Numbered from the stretch's first letter, positions 17,892-26,120 are shown. The stretch is DNA of 31,833 bases from Bacteroidetes bacterium UBA3022 (GCA_002346225.1 DDYY01000097.1:54756-86588), one strand, 5' to 3'. Notes: a model not told the origin generated them from the sequence alone. A program made the numbers and translations.

Positions 17892-18008
17892 TTAACCTTG
17901 ACGTTGTTTAAATTTCGGATTCTTCTTGTTGATCACATAGAGGCGTCCCTTCCTGCGAACTATCTTGCAGTCAACGCTTCTTTTTTTGATCGATGGTCTA
18001 ACCTTCAT
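17892..18008 (-). CDS. rpmJ: 50S ribosomal protein L36 (zinc-ligand-poor form)
   Basis: This 38-residue gene reads MKVRPSIKKRSVDCKIVRRK and continues GRLYVINKKNPKFKQRQG before TAA. It is easily missed because of its size. L36 packs into 23S rRNA near the GTPase-associated region. Of the four zinc ligands of classical L36 only Cys14 is left: position 11 is Ser, position 27 Asn and position 32 Phe. This form therefore does not bind zinc in the usual way, as is usual for Bacteroidota. It sits between infA and rpsM, 6 and 10 bases from them. Confidence 0.95.
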   Translation of the reverse strand: MKVRPSIKKRSVDCKIVRRKGRLYVINKKNPKFKQRQG

Positions 18009-18014
18009 AACTGT

Positions 18015-18233
18015 TTATTTATACCGGTAAATAATTCTTCCTCTTGATAAATCATAGGGCGACATTTCTACGGTGACGCGGTCACCTGGTAATATGCGGA
18101 TATAGTGCATGCGCATCTTACCGGAAATAGTAGCCACAATTTCGTGCTCATTCTCCAGTCTTACCCGGAACATTGCATTACTCAATGCTTCGGATATCAC
18201 TCCATCTTGTTTTATTAGTCCTTGTTTCGACAT
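18015..18233 (-). CDS. infA: Translation initiation factor IF-1
   Basis: IF-1 is a single OB-fold protein that occupies the 30S A site during initiation. The 72-residue product is full length. It starts MSKQGLIKQDGVISEALSNA, continues FRVRLENEHEIVATISGKMR and ends with PGDRVTVEMSPYDLSRGRI and IYRYK. Its ATG overlaps the map stop codon by one base (TAATG), indicating coupled translation. Confidence 0.98.
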   Translation of the reverse strand: MSKQGLIKQDGVISEALSNAMFRVRLENEHEIVATISGKMRMHYIRILPGDRVTVEMSPYDLSRGRIIYRYK

Positions 18234-19048
18234 TAATATTCAATAACCTGTTCTAGTCTGTATAAATTCGTATTCTTCTCCACTGCTGCCTCTATCGCTT
18301 CAAAGCTGGACAGCACATCTGCCTTTTCTTTGCCAATCGCCACCGTATGTTCGTAGTGCATCGACACTTTTCCGTCTTTCGTCCGGATGGTCCATCCATC
18401 CTCTTCCTGCACCACTCCCCGTGTTCCGAGGTTGATCATGGGCTCAATCGCAATGGTCATCCCTACTTCTAACTTTGGTCCGCGGCCTTTCGTTCCGAAA
18501 TTCGGCACCTCAGGCGCTTCATGGAGGGAGCGGCCTATGCCATGCCCTACCAATTCCCGCACCACACCGTAACCTTCCTTCGTTTCGCAATACCATTGTA
18601 TGGCATGGCTGATATCTCCAACACGGTTCCCACTCACAGCTTTCTCGATGCCCAGTGCCAATCCTTTTTTGGTCACGGCAGCCAGTTGCTTGACGGCTTC
18701 TGACACATTTCCCACCAGAAAACTATAGGCAGAATCACCGTGAAACCCATTCAGGAAAGCGCCGCAATCGACCGAAACCACATCTCCATCCTGAATCACC
18801 CTGTCACCCGGAATCCCATGTACCACGTGCTCATTCACTGAGACACATAAGGTGGCGGGAAACCCATTGTACCCCTTAAAGGAAGGTACGGCTCCATGAT
18901 CCCTGATGACCTGCTCTGCCACTGTATCCAGCTCGGCAGTTGTAAGACCCGGGCGAATGACATTGGCTACTTCAGCCAGTGCTTTTCCAACTAACAAAGA
19001 ACTCTTTCTGATGAGCTCAATCTCATCTGATGTCTTATAAAAAACCAT
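18233..19048 (-). CDS. map: Methionine aminopeptidase, type I
   Basis: This enzyme removes the initiator Met from nascent proteins at the ribosome. The 271-residue pita-bread enzyme shows all five metal ligands: Asp94 and Asp105 (SVDCGAFLNGFHGDSA), His169 (GHGIGRSLHE), Glu202 (IAIEPMINLG) and Glu233 (MHYEHTVAIG). His77 (HVVHGIPG) is the substrate-binding His. There is no N-terminal zinc-finger extension, so it is the short type Ia form. It lies 3 bases after secY and overlaps infA by one base; adk, often next to secY in other phyla, is absent. Confidence 0.98.
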   Translation of the reverse strand: MVFYKTSDEIELIRKSSLLVGKALAEVANVIRPGLTTAELDTVAEQVIRDHGAVPSFKGYNGFPATLCVSVNEHVVHGIPGDRVIQDGDVVSVDCGAFLNGFHGDSAYSFLVGNVSEAVKQLAAVTKKGLALGIEKAVSGNRVGDISHAIQWYCETKEGYGVVRELVGHGIGRSLHEAPEVPNFGTKGRGPKLEVGMTIAIEPMINLGTRGVVQEEDGWTIRTKDGKVSMHYEHTVAIGKEKADVLSSFEAIEAAVEKNTNLYRLEQVIEY

Positions 19049-19051
19049 CCT

Positions 19052-20410
19052 TTACATTCCTACAGGAGCAGAGGCGCCGGCGCGGCCTTTGATCCTTCCG
19101 GATTTCATTAAACCATCGTAGTGACGCATCAACAGATGGCTTTCTATTTGTTGTAACGTATCGAGAATAACACCCACCATAATCAGCAAGGAGGTACCTC
19201 CGAAGAAGCTTGCAAATTGCTGACCTACACCGAATGCTGTGGTGAATACCGGCATCACCGCCACCAGTGCCAGGAATATACTTCCCGGAAGGGTTATTCT
19301 TGATAATACATTGTCTATGAATTCTGCGGTCCGTTTACCCGGCTTCACACCCGGAATAAATCCACCATTCTTCTTCAGGTCATCGGCCATCTGCGTCGGG
19401 TTGATGGTAATGGCTGTATAGAAATAGGTGAAGATGATAATCAGCAAACCATAAATGATGTTATAGGTAACTGATGTAAAATCATTCAACTGCAGTATGA
19501 AATTGCTTTGCGTATCGGGGAAAAACTGCTGAATCGTTCCGGGTATGAACATCAGTGCCTGGGCAAAGATGATTGGCATTACACCAGCCGCATTGATTTT
19601 CAGCGGAATGAACTGACGGTTACCACCATACTGACGGGTACCCACAATACGCTTGGCGTACTGTACCGGAATTCTCCTGGTTCCCTGAACGAGCATGATA
19701 GATGCCATCACCACGAGCACGAGGAATGCGAGTTCGAGTACAAAGGGCACCAAACCTCCAGAGTTTTCATTCACCCTGCTGGTAAACTCGTTGAAGAGCG
19801 CCGCAGGCAGGGAAGCGATAATACCCACCATGATCAGGAAAGATATACCGTTACCGATACCTCTGTCGGTAATCTTCTCACCCAGCCACATTGTAAATAA
19901 TGTACCGGTGGTGAGCATCAGCATACATACGAACCAGAAGGTTCCATTGCTAATGGTGATAAAGTCGATACCTCCAGGACCTTCCGCCATCGATTTCAGA
20001 TAGATGTAATAACCTGAAGCCTGAAAAGCAGTGACGATTACCGTCAGGAAGCGGGTATACTGATTGATTTTTCTCCTGCCGCTTTCTCCCTCTTTCTGCA
20101 AACGGGCGAAATTAGGCACCGCTATGGTTAGCAGCTGCATCGCAATGGATGCGGAAATGTAGGGCATGATACCCAAAGCGAATACAGATGCGCGGCTGAA
20201 GCCACCACCTGCAAACAAGTTGATGAGTCCCAGGAGACCACCACCTGTGCTTCCTTCTACTGCCTGTTTGTAAAGGCCGGGATCGACCCCGGGAAGCATG
20301 ATGTAAGAGCCAACGCGGAAGATAAAGATCAGCCCAACGGTGAACAGTATCCTCTTGCGCAGGTCTTCAATCTGCCAGATATTCTTTATTGTCTCTATAA
20401 ATCGTTTCAT
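19052..20410 (-). CDS. secY: Protein translocase subunit SecY
   Basis: SecY is the channel of the Sec translocon in the inner membrane and exports or inserts proteins, including all the signal-peptide-bearing T9SS cargo of this window. The 452-residue protein has the expected ten hydrophobic segments. It begins with IWQIEDLRKRILFTVGLIFI and keeps the plug/pore region (LPGVDPGLY, then GIMPYISASI). It also has the signature DRGIGNGISFLIM and the cytoplasmic loop GGFIPGVKPGKRTAEFID that contacts SecA and ribosomes. The C-terminal loop is normal. It starts one base after rplO. Confidence 0.98.
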   Translation of the reverse strand: MKRFIETIKNIWQIEDLRKRILFTVGLIFIFRVGSYIMLPGVDPGLYKQAVEGSTGGGLLGLINLFAGGGFSRASVFALGIMPYISASIAMQLLTIAVPNFARLQKEGESGRRKINQYTRFLTVIVTAFQASGYYIYLKSMAEGPGGIDFITISNGTFWFVCMLMLTTGTLFTMWLGEKITDRGIGNGISFLIMVGIIASLPAALFNEFTSRVNENSGGLVPFVLELAFLVLVVMASIMLVQGTRRIPVQYAKRIVGTRQYGGNRQFIPLKINAAGVMPIIFAQALMFIPGTIQQFFPDTQSNFILQLNDFTSVTYNIIYGLLIIIFTYFYTAITINPTQMADDLKKNGGFIPGVKPGKRTAEFIDNVLSRITLPGSIFLALVAVMPVFTTAFGVGQQFASFFGGTSLLIMVGVILDTLQQIESHLLMRHYDGLMKSGRIKGRAGASAPVGM

Positions 20411-20411
20411 G

Positions 20412-20864
20412 CTATCCGCCGATGAGATTTATGGTACCACCAGCTGCTTCAATAGCATCCTTAGCAGTTTTGCTGCAGGCATGCGCATGGATGGTAACCT
20501 TGCTTTTTAATTCTCCTCTTCCAAGGATTTTCAATTTCTCTGTTTTGCGCACTACTTTATTGGCAGTCAGCACTTCCAGATCAAGTGTATCCATTCCGAA
20601 TTTCTCTACCATTTCCTCGATTTGGTCGAGGTTCAATGTGGCATACTCAAATCCATTGGGGTTCTTGAAACCGCGTTTAGGCACCCTTCTTTGCAGTGGC
20701 ATCTGACCACCTTCAAAGTGATGTTTCTTTTTATTACCGGAACGGGAGTTAGCACCTTTATGTCCACGGGTGGAGGTACCTCCTGTGCCGGAGCCTTGTC
20801 CGCGTCCAACGCGTTTGCGCGGACGAACAGAACCTTTTGCCGGTTGTAAGTTTGACAAGTCCAT
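20412..20864 (-). CDS. rplO: 50S ribosomal protein L15
   Basis: L15 is a late-assembly large-subunit protein. The 150-residue product has a Gly/Arg-rich extended N-terminus (RPRKRVGRGQGSGTGGTSTR, then GHKGANSRSG) that threads into 23S rRNA. The globular C-terminal domain follows (YATLNLDQIEEMVEKFG, then ILGRGELKSKVTIHAHACSK). It lies directly between rpmD (3 bases) and secY (1 base), the classical spc order. Confidence 0.98.
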   Translation of the reverse strand: MDLSNLQPAKGSVRPRKRVGRGQGSGTGGTSTRGHKGANSRSGNKKKHHFEGGQMPLQRRVPKRGFKNPNGFEYATLNLDQIEEMVEKFGMDTLDLEVLTANKVVRKTEKLKILGRGELKSKVTIHAHACSKTAKDAIEAAGGTINLIGG

Positions 20865-20867
20865 GTA

Positions 20868-21047
20868 TTATACTTTTTCTACTTTAAGTAAATGCTTTAC
20901 CTTCTCAATCATACCCATAACCTGAGGTGTTGCTTCCACCTCAACAGTATGATTCATTTTGCGCAGGCCCAATGCTCTCACAGTATCTTTTTGACGCTGC
21001 GACCTGTCAATGACGCTTTTTACTGCTGTTATTCTCAACTTTTCCAT
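20868..21047 (-). CDS. rpmD: 50S ribosomal protein L30
   Basis: This is a small large-subunit protein of about 59 residues with the ferredoxin-like L30 fold (MEKLRITAVKSVIDRSQRQK, then LGLRKMNHTVEVEATPQV, then GMIEKVKHLLKVEKV). I chose the ATG at 21047, 4 bases after the rpsE stop. An ATG at 21059 would add MAKH and overlap rpsE slightly, and cannot be excluded. The longer frame back to 21098 lies inside rpsE and is not credible. Confidence 0.93.
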   Translation of the reverse strand: MEKLRITAVKSVIDRSQRQKDTVRALGLRKMNHTVEVEATPQVMGMIEKVKHLLKVEKV

Positions 21048-21051
21048 ATGC

Positions 21052-21573
21052 TTAGCCATTGAATACTTTAGAAAGAGGCACACTGCGTTGCTGCGCAACA
21101 GCGAGTGGCGTTCTCAATTTAGACAGTGCATCGATGGTCGCCTTTACCACGTTGTGCGGATTGGATGATCCCAAAGATTTTGCCAATACGTCGGTTACAC
21201 CTGCACTCTCCAGTACTGCGCGCATGGCGCCACCGGCAATTACACCCGTACCATGAGCGGCAGGCTTCAACATGATGCGACCTGCACCATATTTTCCTTT
21301 CTGCTCATGTGGAATAGTACCTTTATGAACAGGCACTTTCACCAGGTTTTTCTTTGCATCGTCAATACCTTTCTGAATCGCTTCGGTTACTTCACGTGCT
21401 TTTCCCAGGCCGTGACCGACAGTACCATTACCATCGCCTACTACAACCAGCGCTGAAAAGCTGAAGGTACGACCACCTTTGGTCACCTTAGCAACCCGCT
21501 GGATACCTACGATTTTCTCGGTAAGCTCTGTTTCTCCCGGGCGAACTCTTTGCGTTTCTTTATTTGCTGCCAT
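21052..21573 (-). CDS. rpsE: 30S ribosomal protein S5
   Basis: S5 helps form the mRNA entry channel and affects decoding accuracy together with S4. At 173 residues it has the double-stranded RNA-binding-like N-terminal domain (EKIVGIQRVAKVTKGGRTFS, then VGDGNGTVGHGLGKAREV) and the conserved C-terminal domain (AAHGTGVIAGGAMRAVLESA, then GVTDVLAKSLGSSNPHNVVK). It lies 10 bases after rplR. Confidence 0.98.
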   Translation of the reverse strand: MAANKETQRVRPGETELTEKIVGIQRVAKVTKGGRTFSFSALVVVGDGNGTVGHGLGKAREVTEAIQKGIDDAKKNLVKVPVHKGTIPHEQKGKYGAGRIMLKPAAHGTGVIAGGAMRAVLESAGVTDVLAKSLGSSNPHNVVKATIDALSKLRTPLAVAQQRSVPLSKVFNG

Positions 21574-21583
21574 AATTGTTCAA

Positions 21584-21934
21584 TTAAAATTTCAAACCTC
21601 CTTCACGTGCTCCTTCTGCTAATGCTTTTATCCTTCCGTGGTAGAGGAAACCTCCGCGGTCGAAGCAAACTGCGCTGATATTCTTTTCAGCAGCACGCTC
21701 GGCCAGTGCTTTTCCTACCATAGCAGCGATATCCGTTTTTGTAGCCTTCACATCTTTGATGTCGCGACTGGAAGCATGCACCAGTGTATGTCCGGATGTA
21801 TCGTCGATAATCTGGGCATAGATTTGCTTATTGCTCCTGAATACGCTCAGGCGCGGGATCTCAGGGGTACCGCTTATTTTCTTGCGGATACTGTATCTGA
21901 TCCTTCTTCTTCTCTGTAATTTCTTAGCTTGCAT
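21584..21934 (-). CDS. rplR: 50S ribosomal protein L18
   Basis: L18 binds 5S rRNA and, with L5, docks it on the large subunit. The 116-residue protein has a basic N-terminus (KKLQRRRRIRYSIRKKISGT) and the conserved fold (RLSVFRSNKQIYAQIIDD, then AERAAEKNISAVCFDRGGF, then YHGRIKALAEGAREGGLKF). It lies between rplF and rpsE with 10 bases on each side. Confidence 0.98.
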   Translation of the reverse strand: MQAKKLQRRRRIRYSIRKKISGTPEIPRLSVFRSNKQIYAQIIDDTSGHTLVHASSRDIKDVKATKTDIAAMVGKALAERAAEKNISAVCFDRGGFLYHGRIKALAEGAREGGLKF

Positions 21935-21944
21935 GACTTACAGT

Positions 21945-22499
21945 TTATTTACCAGCTGTTTTACCTGCCTTACGACGCAGTATTTCATCACTGTATTTAA
22001 TACCTTTTCCTTTGTATGGCTCTGGCTTGCGCAGGCTTCTGATTTTAGCTGCTACCTGACCAATGAGTTGTTTATCATAACTCTGGAGAATCACCTTAGG
22101 GCTCTTTCCCTTTTCTGTAACGGTATTCAGGGAGATTTCCTTAGGCAACACCATCATAATAGGGTGAGAGTAGCCTATTGAAATATCGAGTACCTGTCCT
22201 GTATGGGCAGCGCGATAACCCACACCTACCAGCTCCAGTTCTTTGCTGTACCCTTCAGACACTCCTTTTACCATATTGGCAATCAGAGAACGGTACAAAC
22301 CGTGCATCGCTTTGTGCCTTTTTTGCTCTGTGGGACGCTCTACTGTAATAGTATCGCCGTCAACCTTCACTATGATGTCGCGATCAACCTGTTGGGTGAG
22401 TTCACCCAGCTTACCTTTTACTGTAACCAGGTTGCTACCACTGACAGAGATGGTGACACCTGCCGGCAGTGAAATGGGCGCTTTTCCTATCCTAGACAT
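21945..22499 (-). CDS. rplF: 50S ribosomal protein L6
   Basis: L6 lies near the base of the L7/L12 stalk and the factor-binding site. The 184-residue protein has two duplicated domains. The first starts MSRIGKAPISLPAGVTISVS and the second holds the signature LRKPEPYKGKGIKYSDEIL. It ends RRKAGKTAGK as expected. It lies 19 bases after rpsH. Confidence 0.98.
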   Translation of the reverse strand: MSRIGKAPISLPAGVTISVSGSNLVTVKGKLGELTQQVDRDIIVKVDGDTITVERPTEQKRHKAMHGLYRSLIANMVKGVSEGYSKELELVGVGYRAAHTGQVLDISIGYSHPIMMVLPKEISLNTVTEKGKSPKVILQSYDKQLIGQVAAKIRSLRKPEPYKGKGIKYSDEILRRKAGKTAGK

Positions 22500-22518
22500 A
22501 ACTGTTCTTTTCTATCTA

Positions 22519-22920
22519 TTAATAAACGTAACAAAGTACTTCACCGCCAACATTCTGACGTTCTGCTTCCTTACCAGTCATTACCCCTTTAGAGGTAGAA
22601 ACAATGGAGATACCCAGTCCGCTTAAAACGCGAGGCATACCATCTACACCTCTGTACTGGCGCAGACCCGGGCGGCTTACCCTTCCCAGTGACCTGATGG
22701 CAGGCACTTTGCTGACAGGGTCATACTTCAGGGCGATTTTAATGGTACCCTGAGGTCCGCTTTCGTCGAATTTATATCGGAAGATATATCCATTCTCATA
22801 CAGGATTTCTGTAATCCGCTTTTTCAAATTAGAAGCAGGGATCTCCACTATCCTGTGGTTTGCCTGCTGCGCATTGCGAATGCGGGTCAGGTAGTCTGCT
22901 ATTGGATCTGTAATTTTCAT
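22519..22920 (-). CDS. rpsH: 30S ribosomal protein S8
   Basis: S8 binds the 16S rRNA central domain and is needed for platform assembly; in E. coli it also represses the spc operon. The 133-residue product is complete, from MKITDPIADYLTRIRNAQQA through SRPGLRQYRGVDGMPRVLSG to the conserved end GISIVSTSKGVMTGKEAERQ and NVGGEVLCYVY. It lies 25 bases after rpsN. Confidence 0.98.
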   Translation of the reverse strand: MKITDPIADYLTRIRNAQQANHRIVEIPASNLKKRITEILYENGYIFRYKFDESGPQGTIKIALKYDPVSKVPAIRSLGRVSRPGLRQYRGVDGMPRVLSGLGISIVSTSKGVMTGKEAERQNVGGEVLCYVY

Positions 22921-22945
22921 CTTACTACTCTTAATTATAAGGTAA

Positions 22946-23215
22946 TTACCAACTTGCTTTTTTCATTCCGGGAATCTTGCCGTACAGCGCCAAATCGCGC
23001 ATAACGTTACGACATACTCCAAAATCACTGATATAGCCACGTGGCCTGCCGGTAATCTGGCAACGGTTGCGCAATCTCACTTTAGATGAATTGCGTGGAA
23101 GCTTGTCCAGATCTTCCCAAAGTCCTTCGGATTTCAGCTGTGCCCTTCTTTCGGCGTACAGTGCAACCAGGCGTTCTCTTTTAGCGTTTCTTGCTATTAT
23201 CGATTTCTTTGCCAT
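22946..23215 (-). CDS. rpsN: 30S ribosomal protein S14, long zinc-free form
   Basis: S14 helps assemble the 30S head. At 89 residues it is the long type without the CxxC pairs of the short zinc-binding form: it has only two Cys, in NRCQITGRPRGYISDFGVC. The ends MAKKSIIARNAKRERLVALY and GKIPGMKKASW are typical. It lies between rplE (5 bases) and rpsH. Confidence 0.98.
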   Translation of the reverse strand: MAKKSIIARNAKRERLVALYAERRAQLKSEGLWEDLDKLPRNSSKVRLRNRCQITGRPRGYISDFGVCRNVMRDLALYGKIPGMKKASW

Positions 23216-23220
23216 ATATC

Positions 23221-23769
23221 TTATTTTTTAAAGGGGAAGCCCATGCTTTTTAACAATTCGAATGCTTCAGCATCTGTCTGCGCGGAAGTAACAAAAGTGA
23301 TATCCATACCTGTTACTTTGCTGATCTTATCGATATCTACTTCAGGGAAGATGATCTGCTCGGTAACACCCATAGTGAAGTTACCTCTGCCGTCGAAGCT
23401 TTTGTTGTTCACACCTTTGAAGTCCCTTACACGTGGAAGTGCAACAGATATCAGGCGATCGAGGAATTCATACATCTGGTTACCGCGCAAAGTAACACGG
23501 GCGCCAATAGGCATTTCTTCTCTCAGTTTGAAGTTCGACACAGATTTCTTGGCCATAGTAGGCACTGCGCGCTGACCGGTGATGCGGGACATTTCTTCTA
23601 CTGCTACATCTACCAGTTTCTTGTCCTGCGTAGCTGCACCCACACCCTGATTCACACTGATTTTCAGCAGACGTGGAATTTGCATAGGACTCTTGTACCC
23701 GAACTTTTCCATCAGTTGGGGTGCCACTTCTTCGTGGTATTTGGTCTTCAGTCTTGGTACGTAACTCAT
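23221..23769 (-). CDS. rplE: 50S ribosomal protein L5
   Basis: L5 binds 5S rRNA and contacts the P-site tRNA and S13 across the subunit interface. The 182-residue product is full length. It has MSYVPRLKTKYHEEVAPQLM at the start, LLKISVNQGVGAATQDKKL in the core, and FSNFKL-type and ALPRVRDFKGVNNKSFDGRG signatures further on. Its ATG overlaps the rplX stop by one base (TAATG), so translation is probably coupled. Confidence 0.98.
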   Translation of the reverse strand: MSYVPRLKTKYHEEVAPQLMEKFGYKSPMQIPRLLKISVNQGVGAATQDKKLVDVAVEEMSRITGQRAVPTMAKKSVSNFKLREEMPIGARVTLRGNQMYEFLDRLISVALPRVRDFKGVNNKSFDGRGNFTMGVTEQIIFPEVDIDKISKVTGMDITFVTSAQTDAEAFELLKSMGFPFKK

Positions 23770-24110
23770 TACTTGCTTTTCTTAGACTGTTTAAAAACTC
23801 TTTCTTTCTTCCCGTTTTCAACGGCGATGCTGGTGCGTTCACCTTTACCGGAAGCGGGGTTTACCAACAGTACGTTGCTGATATGAATCGGGGCTTCCTT
23901 CTTAATGATACCTCCGTTAGGGTACTGGGCAGTTGGACGGGTGTGCTTGGATACGATGTTAACACCTTCCACCAACACTCTTTCCTTACCGAAGATGATT
24001 TCTATCACCTTACCTTTCTTTCCTTTATCCTCACCGGAGATTACCTCCACCAAGTCATTTTTCTTGACATGGAACTTGGGTTGGAATCTTTTGCTTATTG
24101 TCTTACTCAT
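23769..24110 (-). CDS. rplX: 50S ribosomal protein L24
   Basis: L24 is one of the two proteins that start 50S assembly. It carries a KOW motif (KKNDLVEVISGEDKGKKGKV). I chose the start at 24110 (MSKTISKRFQPKFHVKKND), which gives 113 residues and leaves a single base after the rplN stop. The longer frame to 24140 would add ten residues that overlap rplN. The middle signature GVNIVSKHTRPTAQYPNGG and the basic C-terminus are normal. Confidence 0.96.
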   Translation of the reverse strand: MSKTISKRFQPKFHVKKNDLVEVISGEDKGKKGKVIEIIFGKERVLVEGVNIVSKHTRPTAQYPNGGIIKKEAPIHISNVLLVNPASGKGERTSIAVENGKKERVFKQSKKSK

Positions 24111-24111
24111 G

Positions 24112-24480
24112 TTACAATACTTCTGGTGCCAATGAAACAATTTTCATGAACTGACGGTCCCTCAACTCTCTGGCAACTGGGCCAAAAATCCTGGTTCCGC
24201 GTGGTTCGTCAGCAGCATTCAACAAAACGCAGGCGTTATCGTCGAAACGGATATAAGAACCATCTTTTCTTCTTACTTCTTTGCTGGTACGGACAACGAC
24301 AGCGGTTGATACAGTACCTTTTTTCATGCTACCACCGGGCAATGCTTCCTTTACGGTAACGATGATTTTGTCGCCAATGGAGGCGTACCTGCGGCCGGTG
24401 CTTCCCAGCACACGGATAACGAGCACTTCGCGAGCGCCACTGTTATCGGCTACTTTTAATCTTGATTCCTGCTGTACCAT
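24112..24480 (-). CDS. rplN: 50S ribosomal protein L14
   Basis: L14 lies on the subunit interface and is the docking site of the silencing factor RsfS in bacteria. The 122-residue protein matches the family closely from MVQQESRLKVADNSGAREVL through GDKIIVTVKEALPGGSMKKG to the end FMKIVSLAPEVL. It is 2 bases after rpsQ. Confidence 0.98.
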   Translation of the reverse strand: MVQQESRLKVADNSGAREVLVIRVLGSTGRRYASIGDKIIVTVKEALPGGSMKKGTVSTAVVVRTSKEVRRKDGSYIRFDDNACVLLNAADEPRGTRIFGPVARELRDRQFMKIVSLAPEVL

Positions 24481-24482
24481 AA

Positions 24483-24746
24483 TTATTTAGCCTTTTCTAC
24501 GATGTCTATTAATCTCCACCTTTTGAGCTTGCTCAGGGGGCGGGTTTCCATGATACGCACTACGTCGCCGATATTGGCAGCGTCGTTTTCATCGTGCACG
24601 TGATATTTCTTGGTCTTCTTCACGAATTTCCCGTATTTGGGGTGCTTCACTTTCCGCTCTACTGAAACGGTAATGCTTTTTTGCATTTTGTTGGAGCTTA
24701 CGACGCCCAAAATGGTTCTCCTGAGATTTCTTGTAGCTTCTTCCAT
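24483..24746 (-). CDS. rpsQ: 30S ribosomal protein S17
   Basis: S17 is an OB-fold primary binder of the 16S rRNA 5' domain. The 87-residue product has NLRRTILGVVSSNKMQKSIT, KHPKYGKFVKKTKKYHVHDE and the signature GDVVRIMETRPLSKLKRWRL. Its ATG overlaps the rpmC stop by one base (TGATG). Confidence 0.98.
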   Translation of the reverse strand: MEEATRNLRRTILGVVSSNKMQKSITVSVERKVKHPKYGKFVKKTKKYHVHDENDAANIGDVVRIMETRPLSKLKRWRLIDIVEKAK

Positions 24747-24958
24747 CAGTTTGTATTTTCAGCTAGTTCTCTTTTTCTGATCTCTGTATGCAGCCTGGCG
24801 ATTTCCTTTTTCAGGAACCGAATCTGCAGCGGGTTTTCCAAAGGATTCACCGCGTGGTTGAATTGCAGCTGGACCAACCTTTGCTTATCGTCTTCCAGAC
24901 GTTGCTTCAGGTCTTCCATCCCCAATGTTTTCAGGTCTTCTGCTTTTATGTTAGCCAT
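24746..24958 (-). CDS. rpmC: 50S ribosomal protein L29
   Basis: L29 is a small helical-hairpin protein at the tunnel exit, beside L23. The 70-residue product shows the paired helices: KAEDLKTLGMEDLKQRLEDD, then LVQLQFNHAVNPLENPLQIR, then KKEIARLHTEIRKREL. It lies 11 bases after rplP and overlaps rpsQ by one base. Confidence 0.97.
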   Translation of the reverse strand: MANIKAEDLKTLGMEDLKQRLEDDKQRLVQLQFNHAVNPLENPLQIRFLKKEIARLHTEIRKRELAENTN

Positions 24959-24969
24959 TTCTTGCCTGT

Positions 24970-25392
24970 TTAATTTTCTGTATAATCTCTTCTCACTACT
25001 GTTTTAGTAGCTACCGGTAATTTCTGCGCAGCCAGGCGCATAGCTTCCATCGCCAGATCGTGGGGAACACCATCCACCTCGAACATGATACGACCGGGCT
25101 TTACCACAGCTGCCCAATACTCGGGAGCTCCTTTACCCTTACCCATCCGAACCTCTGCAGGTTTCTTGGTGATAGGCTTATCAGGGAAAATATTGATCCA
25201 AACCTGTCCTTCCCTTTTCAGGTGGCGTGTAAGTGCCACCCTGGCAGCTTCAATCTGACGGTCTGTTATCCAGGCTGCATCGAGGGTTTTCAATCCAAAA
25301 GAACCCTGGCTTAATTCTGTACCACGACCTGAGTTGCCTTTCATGCGGCCCTTATGAACCCGGCGGTGTTTTACTCTCTTAGGCTGTAACAT
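24970..25392 (-). CDS. rplP: 50S ribosomal protein L16
   Basis: L16 organises the A-site region of the large subunit and is required late in 50S assembly. The 140-residue product has the N-terminal basic stretch MLQPKRVKHRRVHKGRMKGN, and the signatures FPDKPITKKPAEVRMGKGKG and GAPEYWAAVVKPGRIMFEV. It lies 14 bases after rpsC. Confidence 0.98.
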   Translation of the reverse strand: MLQPKRVKHRRVHKGRMKGNSGRGTELSQGSFGLKTLDAAWITDRQIEAARVALTRHLKREGQVWINIFPDKPITKKPAEVRMGKGKGAPEYWAAVVKPGRIMFEVDGVPHDLAMEAMRLAAQKLPVATKTVVRRDYTEN

Positions 25393-25406
25393 TGTTCATT
25401 AATTTT

Positions 25407-26114
25407 TTATCCTCGTTTTGCCATTCTTCCTCCACCGCGTTTGCGCTGACGTTCCTGGGGTGTCCCTACGTTAGGCGACAAATCGCGTTTTCCTAAAACT
25501 TCTCCTTTACAAATCCACACTTTCACTCCGATTTTTCCATAAACGGTCTGTGCTTCTTTCCAGGAATAGTCAATATCTGCGCGGAAAGTATGCAATGGCA
25601 CACGTCCTTGTTTGTATTCTTCTGAACGGGCCATCTCAGCACCATTCAAGCGACCGGATACCCGCACCTTGATACCTTCTGCACCCATTCTCATGGTAGA
25701 TGCAATAGCCATCTTGATGGCACGGCGGAAATTGATTCTGGCTTCCAGCTGCTTGGCAATTGTCTCACCAACGATATTGGCATCCAGTTCCGGGCGACGA
25801 ATCTCTACGATATTGATCTGTACTTCCTTACCCGTAATTTTCTTGAGCTCTTCCTTCACTTTGTCTACCTCTCCACCACCTTTACCAATGATAATACCCG
25901 GGCGGGAAGTGTGAATGGTGATGGTGATGCGATTGAGTGTCCTTTCAATAACGACACGTGCAATTCCACCTTTGGAAATACGCGCATCCAGGTATTTTCT
26001 GATTTTCTCGTCTTCAATCAGCTTACTGGCTGCGTCCTTACCACCAAACCAGTTGGAGTCCCAACCTCTGATGATACCTAACCTATTGCCTATCGGATTG
26101 GCTTTCTGTCCCAT
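25407..26114 (-). CDS. rpsC: 30S ribosomal protein S3
   Basis: S3 lines the mRNA entry channel and has helicase-related basic residues. The 235-residue protein begins MGQKANPIGNRLGIIRGWDS, has a KH domain (HTSRPGIIIGKGGGEVDKVK), and the conserved C-terminal domain (GRLNGAEMARSEEYKQGRVP, then LHTFRADIDY). It ends with a basic Gly/Arg tail. It lies 6 bases after rplV. Confidence 0.98.
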   Translation of the reverse strand: MGQKANPIGNRLGIIRGWDSNWFGGKDAASKLIEDEKIRKYLDARISKGGIARVVIERTLNRITITIHTSRPGIIIGKGGGEVDKVKEELKKITGKEVQINIVEIRRPELDANIVGETIAKQLEARINFRRAIKMAIASTMRMGAEGIKVRVSGRLNGAEMARSEEYKQGRVPLHTFRADIDYSWKEAQTVYGKIGVKVWICKGEVLGKRDLSPNVGTPQERQRKRGGGRMAKRG

Positions 26115-26120
26115 TCAGTA

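Noticed and set aside
21048..21098. Upstream extension of rpmD
   Set aside because: It lies almost wholly within the rpsE coding region. The family start MEKLRITAV is at 21047.
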